A stretch of 64,000 nt of DNA from Enoplolaimus lenunculus. Its lineage: Eukaryota; Nematoda; Enoplea; Enoplida; Thoracostomopsidae. This document shows positions 41,325 to 52,021 of the stretch, one piece after another (positions within the stretch are counted from its first letter, which is position 1; each line of letters opens with the position of its first letter). A program made the translations under genes and the position numbers. The notes beneath the pieces are model-generated. The model worked only from the letters and a program-made list of their open reading frames with translations. It had not been told where the DNA came from and did not search any database. The stretch is from contig JASANG010002617.1 of assembly GCA_030248215.1 (NCBI GenBank), positions 45,251 through 109,250 on the forward strand, in the 5' to 3' direction.

Positions 41325-42133
41325 GTTAGCACGCTGTTGTGGTTGGTTCGTGTCGTCAATTCCCGAATCGTTGTCGTCATCGCAGTCGAAACGTGCGCTT
41401 TTTGCAACATTGTGACGCGAACACCTGTATTAACTGGAGTTGTAAAATCAGCTGGAATAGGTGTTTGTACGTTCGCCTGGGCGTTTTCGCAATATGCTAG
41501 GCGTTGTTTAACTTGCGTTAAGTCTGTAGATAGTTTTTGCAAGTTTTGGTCAGTCACCTGAATTTCACCGTAAAGGCGGTCTTCAATATTACGACAAGTA
41601 CCTTGTAAATCGTTTTGAACTGTTTGTAATTGTTCAGCGAATGTGTGTTCAACTTGCTCAAACTGTGTTCTAACAAATTGTACGTCGTGGCGAACTGATT
41701 GTACGTCTTTTAAGACGTCTTCGCGAATTGTCAAAACCTCGTGTTGTACTGTTTGAACATCGCGTAGTACGTACGTCACGTTTGACAGCCTGAACATCTT
41801 CAGGACATTTTGCTGAACGGTCTGAACATGATTTTGCACAGTTTGAATATCTTTTAACACATTATCCTGAACAGTCTGAACATTATTTTGCACTGTTTGC
41901 AACTGTGTGCTATTATTTTGGGCAAATGTCAGTAACTGTTCTAGCACCGAATCGGCAGATTTTGTCATTACTGATGTGTTTTTGTTTAATTCTACGTCAG
42001 GGCTTTTTGAAATACTAGCAGGCTCAGGATTTTGTGCTAACGATATCATAGATGTTGAACGTGATACTTCAAAACCTGCAGATGCTACATTTATATCCTG
42101 AGGCTTATCTGTAGTATTTTCTAGCGGTGACAT
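41325..42133 (-). CDS. Gag N-terminal coiled-coil region, element A copy 3
   Basis: The frame starts MSPLENTTDKPQDINVASAG at 42133. From about residue 60 to 190 it is built of repeating units with VQTVQ: VQTVQNNVQTVQDNVLK, IQTVQNHVQTVQQNVLK, VQTVQHEVL and so on, at roughly 11- to 14-residue steps. It is a long coiled coil, probably a matrix-like oligomerisation part. The start is chosen because it is the first ATG after the primer-binding site, some 210 bp away. Confidence 0.75.
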
Positions 42134-42340
42134 TCAGATCCAGATACTGTACGACCTAGGACGGAATTGCGTTGATTTCGCTTTTTCGGGCTGTGTAACA
42201 TCATAGTGAGAGGTTAAGTAACAAAAACGGATGCTTACCGGATGTTGACTTTAGTTTGTGTTAGTAGTGTCAATAAGAACAAAACGAACCAAAATGTGTT
42301 CGGGATCGATGTAATCTGTCCAAAATCAGCATAGAAACCA

Positions 42341-42356
42341 ACCGTCGTGGTCACCA
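42341..42356 (-). promoter_or_regulatory. Primer-binding site, tRNA-Trp type
   Basis: Directly at the inner edge of the 5' LTR the plus strand reads CGTCGTGGTCACCA. The 3' end of animal tRNA-Trp is CGTCGGGGTCACCA, so 13 of 14 bases agree. The element probably primed minus-strand cDNA from tRNA-Trp. Confidence 0.8.
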
Positions 42357-43442
42357 TGTAAGGTCTGGATTGGTCAAAAACGGGAATTTTCAACCGATCC
42401 GAAGGCGGGTATGGCCAATTTCGGGTTGATCCTGGAACAGTTTTAACGCAGTTTAGACACTCCTATGGCTCGTGCAAGCTTATACAACGCTGTTTTTCTG
42501 GTTTACTAGTAACGCACAAGTAATTAACACAAACTACTGAACACAAGCCCGTTAGTCCCGCTGATGCAAAATTGCCAATTTTCCTTGTTTCCGATGGTTA
42601 TAGCTTTTGTACGAGGGCCATGCGGCCGAAAAGCACTACAGAAATTATAAGTATTGGGTAACTGCAATATGTAAGCGAAAAGTGGGCAATATCCGTCAGA
42701 CACAGCCTACGGGGCCGCTACATAAATCACGTCCGGGCACAACAATAACAGCAAAACACAAATTATAAGACTTGCAAATACACGTCTCCCAGGCCTAAAA
42801 ATGACTATTTTGAGTAATTAAAATATACCGATTCCGATTATATGTTTTTTACCGTTCCGTCAAGGCAAGAATTATGTAGTTGAAACTGAATTGCACCAAC
42901 GCTATGTTTTACGCTAAATGATGAAATCGGCTACGCACTTAAACTAGCTATGCGACCGTAATAATATCCCAAAACTCAATAATTCTCAATAATCATGAAA
43001 ATCCACAGAATATGGCAAATAAGACATATATAAGATCACTAGAAATATGAATTGTAGGAATTGGCACAAAAGGGTTAAAGGGGAAAGAATTTGTAGAAAT
43101 GGGAATGCGCAATGAACTGAGCGCATAGAATTTGGTCAGAAAATGGGGTTTTAGTACCTGAAAACATAATATGAAATATATGTAAAAATACACGTAACTG
43201 ACATAAGCGAAATTGACAGAACTAGGACTAAGTTTGACAAGAATTTGGCAGAAAACTTAAAGCACAGTAGTTTTACAAATGAGCAACAGTATGGCAAGGC
43301 CAAAAAGATACCGGTTAAGTACAAATCACGATACTAGGATCGAGACCGAGACGGCCACAGAAACGACATAGCTAGGAGCTCAAGGGACGCCGAGGGTGGG
43401 CACCAGTGTGGCACAGAGTGCACACTGGGGCCCCACCCGACA
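42357..43442 (-). repeat. 5' LTR of element A copy 3
   Basis: On the plus strand it runs TGTAAGGTCTGGATTGG to CCCCACCCGACA, 1086 bp. Its inner edge is set by the primer-binding site. It carries one GCCTTGACG word on the sense strand at 42858. It is much closer to the adjacent LTR at 43445 than to its own 3' partner. Confidence 0.9.
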
Positions 43443-43444
43443 AT

Positions 43445-44930
43445 TGTAAGGTCTGGACTGGTCAAAAACTGGAATTTTCTACCGATCCGAATGCGGGTAT
43501 GGTCTAGTTTTGGGTTGATCCTGGAACAGTTTTAACGCAATTTAGACACTCCTATGGCTCGTGCAAGCTTATACAACGCTGTTTTTCCGGTTTACTAGTA
43601 ACGCACAACTAATTAACACAAACTACTGAACACAAGCCCGTTAGTCCCGCTGATGCTAAATTGCCAATTTTCCTTGTTTCCGATGGTTATAGCTTTTGTA
43701 CGAGGGCCATGCGGCCGAAAAGCACTACAGAAATTATAAGTATTGGGTAACTGCAATATGTAAGCGAAAAGTGGGCAAGATCCGTCAGACACAGCCTACG
43801 GGACCGCTACTTAAATCACGTCCGGGCACAACAATAACAGCAAAACACAAATTATAAGACTTGCAAATACACGTCTCCCAGGCCTAAAAATGACTATTTT
43901 GAGTAATTAAAATATACCGATTCCGATTATATGTTTTTTACCGTTCCGTCAAGGCAAGAATTATGTAGTTGAAACTGAATTGCACCAACGCTATGTTTTA
44001 CGCTAAATGATGAAATCGGCTACGCACTTAAACTAGCTATGCGACCGTAATAATATCCCAAAACTCAATAATTCTCAATAATCATGAAAATGCAGAGAAT
44101 ATGGCAAATAAGACATATATAAGATCACTAGAAATATGAATTGTAGGAATTGGCACAAAAGGGTTAAAGGGGAAAGAATTTGTAGAAATGGGAATGCGCA
44201 ATGAACTGAGCGCATAGAATTTGGTCAGAAAATGGGGTTTTAGTACCTGAAAACATAATATGAAATATATGTAAAAATACACGTAACTGACGTAAGCGAA
44301 ATTGACAGAACTAGGACTAAGTTTGACAAGAATTTGGCAGAAAACTTAAAGCACAGTAGTTTTACAAATGAGCAACAGTATGGCAAGGCCAAAAAGATAC
44401 CGGTTAAGCAGGGTGCAACCGGAATTCCGGTTCCGGTTCCGGCATTTTTTCACCTTCCGGTTCCGGTTCCGGTAAATTTTTACCGGATTTAAAAATTCCG
44501 GTGTTATAATTTGGCCGTTTTTTTAACTTTGCTAATCTTTAAGAATCTCTTTAGAAAGCCACTTGTATTCCGAATATAAGCCATTGATGGTGGATTTCAC
44601 TTCAGTCGACGACGAAAATCTAAAATACAACAAATAAAATAAATACATATGTTCGACTAAGGTTATTTCACAAATAATAGAGCAAAAAATAAGATTAAAA
44701 TGAAATTTTTGGTGAAATGCATTTTTCACTTTCCGGTTCCGGTTCCGGTAAAATTTTCAAATTCCGGTTCCGGTAAATTGTAATTCCGGTTGCACCCTGC
44801 GGTTAAGTACAAATCACGATACTAGGATCGAGACCGAGACGGCCACAGAAACGACATAGCTAGGAGCTCAAGGGACGCCGAGGGTGGGCACCAGTGTGGC
44901 ACAGAGTGCACACTGGGGCCCCACCCGACA
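43445..44930 (-). repeat. Second LTR of element A, directly tandem
   Basis: A further complete A LTR in the same orientation, separated from the 5' LTR by only AT (43443-43444), so the junction on the sense strand reads CTTACA, AT, TGTCGG. It contains a family I hAT-like element that its neighbour lacks. The two LTRs agree at nearly all positions in their middle part, which implies a recent duplication. Confidence 0.9.
44409..44799 (+). mobile_element. hAT-like nonautonomous element, family I, copy in LTR
   Basis: 391 bp with an exact 8-bp duplication CGGTTAAG at 44401-44408 and 44800-44807. It is absent from the tandem LTR next door, so it inserted after the LTR pair arose. Confidence 0.95.
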
Positions 44931-45159
44931 CGTATAGTATATTGTAAGGTCTGGACTGGCCAAAAACTGGAATTTTCGACCGATCCGAAGGCGGGTATGG
45001 TCTAGTTTCTGGTTGATCCTGGAACAGTTTTAACACAAGTTTAGATGCTCCTAGGGCTCGTACGAGTTTATACAACACAATTTATCCGGTTTACTAGTAA
45101 TGCATGTCAGTCTAGGTAGGAACCGGGACACCAAACCTTTCTGCTAAGCAGTTGGAAAA

Positions 45160-45236
45160 GCGGGCTAGAGCGGGGATTGATCTCTCAGCCTACGGATCCT
45201 TAAGAGAATACTCTACCACTGCACCAAGTAGCCCGC
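45160..45236 (-). tRNA. tRNA-like body 1, identity unclear
   Basis: On the minus strand GCGGGCT pairs with AGCCCGC as a 7-bp acceptor stem. TGGTGCAGTGGTAGAG fits the A box and GAGATCAATCC is near the B box. The anticodon arm pairs poorly; the loop would be CTTAAGG. It has no CCA. It may be a degenerate tRNA gene or the promoter part of a SINE. Confidence 0.5.
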
Positions 45237-45519
45237 CTCTCCAACTGCCGTTTTCGTCGACTATATGTGTCGACCGTACGCCACCAGCTAGCATACATAC
45301 AGTGCACTGCACGACATTGCATGTGCACATAACGGACAAGCATGTCTCACATGCTTACATGCCCATATTTTCAGCAAGGTCGTCCCTTGACCGTCCATCC
45401 TATTTTCGACTGGATACCGTGCTCATAGCGCGGCAATTTGCCATTGCGTTCACGGCGTAGCCCCATGTCAGTCTAGGTAGGAACCGGGACATCAGACCTT
45501 TTACTAAGCAGCTGGAAAA

Positions 45520-45597
45520 GCGGTTTACAGGTGGTTTCGAACTAGCAACCTTCTGCGTGTCAGGCAGACGCTGTTACCACTGCGCCACGCAGCCCGC
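45520..45597 (-). tRNA. tRNA-like body 2, Val-like
   Basis: On the minus strand TGGCGCAGTGGTA is a good A box and AGTTCGAAACC a good B box. The anticodon arm TCTGC, loop CTGACAC, GCAGA matches that of tRNA-Val and would show anticodon GAC. The acceptor stem (GCGGGCT against AAACCGC) has two mismatches and the T stem is weak, so it is a tRNA-derived sequence rather than a functional gene. Confidence 0.55.
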
Positions 45598-46214
45598 CTC
45601 TCCAACTGTTTCTATCGTCGACTATATGTGTCGACATTGTGCTGCCAGCAAGCATACAACACAACGTGCATTGCATTTATTGCATATGCACTAGGACAAG
45701 CATGTCTCACATTCTTGCATGCCCTTATTTTCAACAAGGTCGTCCCTTGACCGTCCATCCCATAACGGACAAGCATGTCTGACATGCTTACAATGCACAA
45801 GTAACACAAAATACTGAACACAAGCCCGTTAGTCCCGCTTATAACAAATTGTCAATTTTCCGAAGCGCAATGTACTGAGCGCATAGAATTTGGTCAGAAA
45901 ATGGGGTTTAAGTACCTGAAAACATAACATGAAATATATGTAAAAATACACGTAACTGACATAAGTGAAACTGACAGAACTGGGAATAGGTTTTATAAGA
46001 ATTTGGCAGGAAAGTTAAAGCACATTTGTTTTACAAATGAGCAGATAATATGGCAAGGTCAAAATTATACCGGTTATATACAAATCACGATACTCTGACC
46101 GAGACTGAGACGACTGAGATTGCACACCAAGGGAAAAGACATAGCTAGAGGTCGAGGAATGCCGAGGGTGAGCACCAGTGTCACACAGAGTGCACACTGG
46201 GGCCCCACCCGACA

Positions 46215-47540
46215 TCCCTCTCATTCAGCTCATGCCGTCCCTTGGAATGCAAAGACTGGATGACCTAAAAAAGGAGTAATTATGCATAGACATAACAATA
46301 AACGAAAAATACGAGAATGTTGTTGGAGGTCTTTGACGAATGTTTATATTTTTGTTTCTTTGGTTTAATGGTTTTATTTCTTTGATTTAGCTGGCTTCGC
46401 GTTTTTCGAGCCCTAAAACTTTGCTTCGCTCTTCACCAGTTTGATGTGATGTTTCGAAAAATTATGCTTCTGTAGCACATAACTGGTCAATAAAGTCATG
46501 GTTTGTCATAGTTGTTATACGTTGTGCTAATTTTTTCTGCAGTTCTTCCTTAAATTTGTTAGCAATTTCTGCGATGCGTCCACGTAACCAATCAGTCCGG
46601 TTGTCTTTAAATCTAGGTGGTTCATACATCGAAAAATACATAGCAGGTAAGTGAAATTGGAACTGTTCTTGTTGTCGTTGCCACAACCGTTCACCGTCGA
46701 AAAATGGATAGTCAAAGTCTGGGTATCGACGTGGTATTTCACGTCTAACATTTCGCCAGTATGTATGTCAATGTACTTTGTTAAGTCGGGTTTTAGTGGT
46801 GGTCGTTCAGGTAAACGTTTTGCTAGTGTTTGTTGTCCAATTTTGTCGGTTGTTGTTGGTTAGTCAACCGTAACGGCAGTCGCAGATTTCGATGTTGTTG
46901 GTTGAGGGCTTTTAACACTCTCAACGATCTGTAGAGACCGGCGCGGTGAAGCCGGTGCTTTATCAGAAGTAATAATACGTCCTTTCTTACCGTAGTAAAT
47001 AGTCTGTTGCGTCGGAGATGGTGGACGAGTACGTTTCACCGCTTTAAGTTGTTGTAATTTTTCTGCTACACGTATGTTACGTCGTTGACATAGTTCACTA
47101 TAGTCGTTAAGAATAGTTTCTAAACGCATGTTTTCGTCTTTAAATTGTTGAATGTATGCGTCTCGAGTATTGTCAACGTTAGCCTGAGTGTCAAGACGCT
47201 TTTGCATAGATGTCATTTGAGTTTGCATTTCCTCAAGATGTTCTTTAAGTCGTTCAATGTTTGTAGTCATGTTACTAGCCTTATCTTGCATGTTGAGTGT
47301 AATAACGTCAAGGCGTTCTGCAATGGCTTTCATCTTCAAGTTCAACTTAAATGTTAGGTTAAAGAATCCGTTCGGGTCTTTAGACGCTTCAAATGTCTTT
47401 TTAGGTAAGTCCTTGTTGTGTAATTCATCTACTAGTATCATTAGTGCGTCAATTGTTGTAGTTTGTTCTGGTATACGTCTGTTCAATATTTCTTTCTGCT
47501 GTTGATATGGGTCGAATTTACCAGATGTCTCAAGATTTTT
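46215..47540 (-). mobile_element. Element A copy 4, 3' module part (fossil)
   Basis: Minus-strand frames repeat the 3' module C-terminal segment (46462-46751, FHLPAMYFSMYEPPRFKDNR) and the coiled-coil segment (46860-47540, IERLKEHLEEMQTQMTSMQK, then VKRTRPPSPTQQTIYYGKKG). The second is open for over 200 codons. Homology ends near 47540 at SGKFDPYQQQ, where sequence of another element begins. The copy is cut at this point and lacks pol. Confidence 0.75.
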
Positions 47541-48034
47541 GACACATCGATTCGATTTCCTTAATTCGTTGACGTAATGGACCTTTATACATATAGCGAT
47601 CCTCATACGCTTTTACCATTGTTTCATAAGTCATATTTTCACCATATGTTTGTTCAAGAATTACTAAATAACGCGCTGCTCGCCTTTCATTCGCATTTTA
47701 AACAATTGTTTTCCCTGATTCTTATACATTACTCCAGCCATTTTCATATATCTTTCGGTATTTGAGTGCCAGAATCGAAAACTGGAACTACCATCAAATG
47801 TATCATCTTAAAATTTGTATAACTTAACTGGCAACCCGTCGAAGAATTGTTGACTATAACCCTTCCGTTGCCTCTATACTGGAGTCTAAAACTTCCAAAG
47901 AAACGATCATCTTGTATTGGCATACGTCCGGTTGAATTATCTGTAATGTTTCGTGGGATCCAAGCTTCTCTAGCGTCGGTATCAGTATTATTCGACCTAC
48001 ATGTTGAATTTGGTCTCAAACCTTGTGATGCATA

Positions 48035-48628
48035 CTAATTGCTTTGTAACTGATTTGTTGAAAATCCTTGATAGCGGGGTCTGTTAAATCCGTTACCAAA
48101 CATTCTTGTACATTCACTCGGGTTCGGTACTCCCACTGGTGTTCGTCCTGACTGATTTTGTTGAACCATCGACCGAATCTGAGCTCTATGTTCCGCTAAC
48201 ATACGCTCCATTTGTTCCTGAGTTTCACCTATAAATTCCCTTTGCTCACGAGTAAGTTCCAACAGCTCACGTTGTTGCGACAATTGCTCTGCAATCATTT
48301 GATTAGAATCAGCTATGTCCTGTTGTTGTCGCAAATAACGTAACTCTTCACAGCACAACGCCTCTTCCCGTTGAGTTTGTTGTTGCGATAACCGTGATAA
48401 ATCTCTTTCACAAGTACTTGGCATTTGACTTGCTAAACCACGATGTTTACCTTCTAAAATACTTATATTTACTTGTAATGTACTCACTGCTATATTATCC
48501 TGTGCCTGTAAATTTTGCTGGCCCCGTAACTGTGTTTTCTGCAAAGCAGCCAAAGCATTTTCCTGTAATTGCAAATTATTTTCAAACTGGGTAGTAATTG
48601 AATTCACATTTTCCAATGTAGATTGCAT
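48035..48628 (-). CDS. Coiled-coil ORF of element C
   Basis: The 197-codon frame starts MQSTLENVNSITTQFENNLQ and is nearly all heptad-like helix with many Gln and Glu (LRYLRQQQDIADSNQMIAEQ, then LTREQREFIGETQEQMERML). The end turns polar, with GNGFNRPRYQGFST. It is probably a structural gag part. The function is inferred only from its place and coiled-coil character. Confidence 0.45.
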   Translation of the reverse strand: MQSTLENVNSITTQFENNLQLQENALAALQKTQLRGQQNLQAQDNIAVSTLQVNISILEGKHRGLASQMPSTCERDLSRLSQQQTQREEALCCEELRYLRQQQDIADSNQMIAEQLSQQRELLELTREQREFIGETQEQMERMLAEHRAQIRSMVQQNQSGRTPVGVPNPSECTRMFGNGFNRPRYQGFSTNQLQSN

Positions 48629-48844
48629 CTCAGGACTATGATTACAACCTTCCTCATATACTTTACCTCTAGCAGATTCAGTTTACTCCAATACATTACC
48701 ATTTATTTCATTATTTTTATCCAATATTAACTGTTGTGTACCCATTGCCACAGATGATGGGTGTTGCACTAAGGTTGGCACCATGAGCACCCGTGAGTTA
48801 GTAGTCTTTGGACGCGCACCGAAACTCTCCCCAGCGCAAGAGTA

Positions 48845-49288
48845 TCAGTCAGCTGACGCACCACCAAGGTTATCAGCATAACGGACCCGTGCGCTGTGGG
48901 TATTCGGTCTGATCAATAGTAACGCGTTATCCTGACGTGTCCCCAGTGCAAACACTTCATCATCTAAATCCTGTTGTAACTTTTGGCTTTGTGTTATCAT
49001 TCTAGTATTTTTATTCATATACAGAACATTTTGTCCTCCATCTTCTATTTCTCTCACATTACTGTTTTCCATATTTTGCGACCGTGCATAATAATTAGTA
49101 ACTGTTTTCAACGTGTTTGCAAGCTCGTTAGTAGGTGGCGGTAATAAGTGTGCATTAGCATTAGTCGCAAATTCAGACGAAACCGGAAATACATTCCCAT
49201 TCGTCGGTATTTGTTCGCTTACCGCTTTTGATGTTACCTTCTGGGCTACACCCTCTCCTTGACCTACTGCATCATTTCCAGTTTCCAC
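48845..49288 (-). CDS. N-terminal gag-like ORF of element C
   Basis: This 147-codon frame starts METGNDAVGQGEGVAQKVTS. It is polar with short helices (LANTLKTVTNYYARSQNMEN) and ends with VRYADNLGGASAD. No known domain. Upstream on the minus strand, at about 49390-49400, TTTCGGTAAGC looks like a splice donor in a leader, but I cannot confirm it. Confidence 0.4.
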   Translation of the reverse strand: METGNDAVGQGEGVAQKVTSKAVSEQIPTNGNVFPVSSEFATNANAHLLPPPTNELANTLKTVTNYYARSQNMENSNVREIEDGGQNVLYMNKNTRMITQSQKLQQDLDDEVFALGTRQDNALLLIRPNTHSARVRYADNLGGASAD

Positions 49289-52021
49289 AGATCACAATTT
49301 TCTTGATAGCCTGCTCCTCTTTCAGCCATATTCAATACCACCTCCACAAGTTCTCGATAAAAAAAATCGCGCAGTTATTCGTGATAAGATAGAGTACGAA
49401 CACTTGCTTACCGAAAACTCAAAAGAATTGAAGAATTGAGATCTTTCAATTAAATCGAAATCAATAGTATATAGATCTAAGTATAATATAATTGCTAAAA
49501 GTAACAATATTTATTTGTGCAATACCGATTTTCGTTTCAGTTAAATTCTTTATAAGCAAGTAGTTTTATGCAGGAAACATCTACGAGCTGCAACATCCAT
49601 CTGGGGATCTCTAACCACGGGTATATAACTACACCGATAAATTAGAACTCGTTCCTCGGTAATTACCCCTTTCTTTACGCAATGAGTAAGCATTCCACGT
49701 ATAGATGGTGAATTTACATGACCAGGACGATAGGATTCGCCAGAAGCCTCTCACCTAGTCATATAATTTTCAATAGAATTTGGAAATTTTCCTAAAATTT
49801 ACATTAAAATGAAGCCACGAAATTCAAAATTAGGATTAACATAAAATTTACAGATACCTAGCTTCACAAGTTTCAATTATGCACCGTTACACGTCCCCGA
49901 GTTATGAAGACGGAGTAGCCCCCAGGTAAAATTATGAGTGTCACCACTTAACAACCGCTCATCCTCGGTTCGCATGATTTTATGAAAGCAGAATGGCTAC
50001 TGAGCGAATAGACGGTGGATGAGGTAACTACAGTCGACCAGAACCGTAGTACACAACCGGTTGCCAAGGTGCTCCCGAATAGATGGTAACAAGTTGCTTC
50101 TCGTCACACCTCACGTTCGGCTGGGGCAGATCAACCGGTATATACCGCCCCGCCAGGAGAGATATAGCGAACGCCACGAGAGACTTTGGGTACTGGCATA
50201 AATGCGTACTAGCAGGATGGCTGTGTGAGGAAAATTCCTGTGCGCCTCCTTCCAAAGGGAATTGTCGGGTTGCCGGTAGAAGGATCCCATCGTCCGTCGT
50301 TCGTAATTCACCCGTTTTAAACGCTTTGCCTGCACAAACCATAGACCTTGCGCCCGCCTAACACGCTCCAGTCGCAGGCATGACCACCATCCGAATTGTC
50401 CGTGGCTGTACGAGCTACAGCACTAGGTCCGTCGTAGTAACGCTGCGAACAATCGTGACCGTTGGACGGTGGCCACATTCGACTTATGCGGCCCAATTCC
50501 CTACTAAGCCCAACGAGAGGCCACCCCGAGAACCTTTTGGAGGGGAGGACAACCCCTTTAAAACGCACCGGTGTCTGACGCGCTGGGAAATCAGACCGTG
50601 CGCCACTCAGTCGAACCGGTATTTTTGTGCGCAAACCAAGATTAACCCACTGCCACCAAGCTAATCCTAGTACTGCGACTTAATAGTAACTTAAGGTTAA
50701 ATCTAGGTAAAGTACTTAAAGTTAATTTGGAACTACTTAAATATCTTAATTACTTACGGGCCTAAAAAAGGATTTAACAACAACAAGCTCTGCTATGCGC
50801 AGGCATTAAACTATAAGGGAGGGGATTGGGAAGTAAAGTAGGCCAGCGTACAGTCAACTCAACGTGTGTAAAACAACAAGGTAAAACCGAAAAACGTCCT
50901 AAAATCTAACTCTCTAATTCCAACTCAACTACTCTTACAAGACTAACGAGACAAGTTTTAAGAGAATAATTTTTATTGCCATAGAAAATAGAATGTTTAG
51001 TATGATATTCACGGCCACTTTATCAGGCAAGGATTAAACAGTAGGTACTGCGTATAAAAGAAAAGAAAGGTAAGCGAAATAACAAAAGATACTGAATTAC
51101 AAAGATTAACTAATGATAAAACTAGGAATTCACCCGTTACTATTTAGTTACCTGATTCTCAGCTGCTAGCCCTTGATTGTCTTGACTAACGTTACTTTCG
51201 CGGGCCGAACCCGTTTCCGTATAATCAATATTAGATTCCCTATTTGACAATTTTGGAGAGCTACGCATCTCTAGTAAGCTATATACTATGCTACGCAACT
51301 AACTCGCAGAATCCTAAACTAAAACGATAAACATAGGAATAATAACCGAAATCAGTCAAAATAACCGAAATCAGTCAATTTCGCAAAACATCACACCACG
51401 GAGTAGACATATTCTTTTGTGCGACTGAATTACTTATAACAGTGCTCATATATATTTTGTTTACATGCCATATCATCCGGTTAATATCCGGTTCCGGTGT
51501 ACAATTCAAGGTCGCACTCTGGTTTACAACGTGTCCGCGTCAGTCAACCTGTTTTTAGTTGCAACACAATAATTGTCTCACATGCCGAGTTGATTCTGTT
51601 TTTATAGATAATGTTGTTTTTGACAGGGTAAATTATATACACATTACACTTATAAGCCTACAATTACAAACAAGCCTACCATTCTATATATCAATGAGCG
51701 CAACAGAGTTGAATGTCAGTGTGACTTCTACAACACTGTCACCATCATTAAGAACAAGCACGGCTGGAGGTCGTGAACTTACTGTTGCATCACGCAGACC
51801 GCGCAAGAAAACCGCTAGCGAATCGGTGTCTATTAAAAGTGAGTGTGAATGTAATGAAAAATAACTTAAATATATTGGTGCTCGTAGCTAAATTTTTTTC
51901 GTACGGCAAGCGGTAAGCTGATCGTTATGCCGAAGTGATTTCTTCGCATATAGTGAGATTTATGAATATTTCAGTTATATGTTCGTACGTACGTATTGCG
52001 AGAACAGAACCATTCATGGCG
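49289..52021. other. Noncoding stretch, part possibly the LTR and leader of element C
   Basis: No convincing gene. From about 49880 to 50660 the DNA is clearly GC-richer than the rest, with short overlapping frames on both strands, and may be an LTR or leader; no TG/CA ends or second copy could be found in the window. Around 51475-51530 the words ATCCGGTTAATATCCGGTTC and GGTCGCACTCTGG resemble a decayed end of the CAGGG-type hAT-like elements. A short ORF at 51694-51864 is Ser/Thr-rich and unsupported. Confidence 0.4.

Larger units (their letters stand above)
26834..43442 (-). mobile_element. Ty3/gypsy element A, copy 3, both LTRs present (fossil)
   Basis: This is the best-kept A copy. On the minus strand it runs 5' LTR, tRNA-Trp-type primer site, gag, protease, RT, RNase H, integrase with PHD finger, 3' module, hairpin array, 3' LTR. 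It spans 16.6 kb including a pogo derivative, two family I hAT-like copies and a short CAA-tailed insertion. Its own length is about 13 kb, long for a gypsy element because of the 3' module. The first 150 bp of the two LTRs differ at roughly one base in ten by eye, so it is not a recent insertion. Pol frames are largely open; several breaks exist elsewhere. Confidence 0.9.
45105..45791 (-). mobile_element. 687-bp cassette with two tRNA-like bodies
   Basis: The insert lies between AATGCA at 45099-45104 and 45792-45797, where the LTR resumes. It holds two units (about 45105-45464 and 45465-45791), each starting TGTCAGTCTAGGTAGGAACC. Both share CGTCGACTATATGTGTCGA, GGACAAGCATGTCTCACAT and GGTCGTCCCTTGACCGTCC. 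In each unit a tRNA-like body stands between CAGTTGG-type inverse words, so the tRNA caps a longer hairpin. The arrangement could be a dimeric tRNA SINE, but there is no simple-sequence tail. Confidence 0.7.
44943..46214 (-). repeat. Third LTR of element A, 3' LTR of copy 4
   Basis: It starts TGTAAGGTCTGGACTGG and ends GGGGCCCCACCCGACA. The sequence beyond it (CATCCCTCTCATTCAGCTC) is the inverse of the polypurine-side sequence of element A, so it is the 3' LTR of the copy to its right. It is more diverged than the tandem pair and is interrupted by the tRNA cassette at 45105-45791. Confidence 0.85.
47541..49288 (-). mobile_element. Retroelement C, gag-like region (fossil)
   Basis: Three minus-strand ORFs in line, 48845-49288, 48035-48628 and 47744-48019, look like the start of a retroelement gag: a polar leader, a long Gln/Glu-rich coiled coil, and a short domain with GSFRLQYRGNGRVIVNN. 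Further frames near 47560-47700 hold YMYKGPLRQRIKEIE, which resembles a capsid helix. I see no pol part. It is truncated by element A copy 4. The family is unknown; it could also be a host gene fragment. Confidence 0.4.

Noticed and set aside
26829-44940. Possible target duplication around element A copy 3
   Set aside because: ATTAG left of the 3' LTR has no matching neighbour right of the 5' LTR or of the tandem LTR. The CGTAT words nearby are not adjacent in the needed way.
50570-50640. Apparent tRNA-like text in the GC-rich block
   Set aside because: A-box- and B-box-like words are in the wrong order, and no acceptor or T stem forms.
51559-51864. ORF of 101 codons in noncoding DNA
   Set aside because: No homology recognised, biased composition and no gene context.
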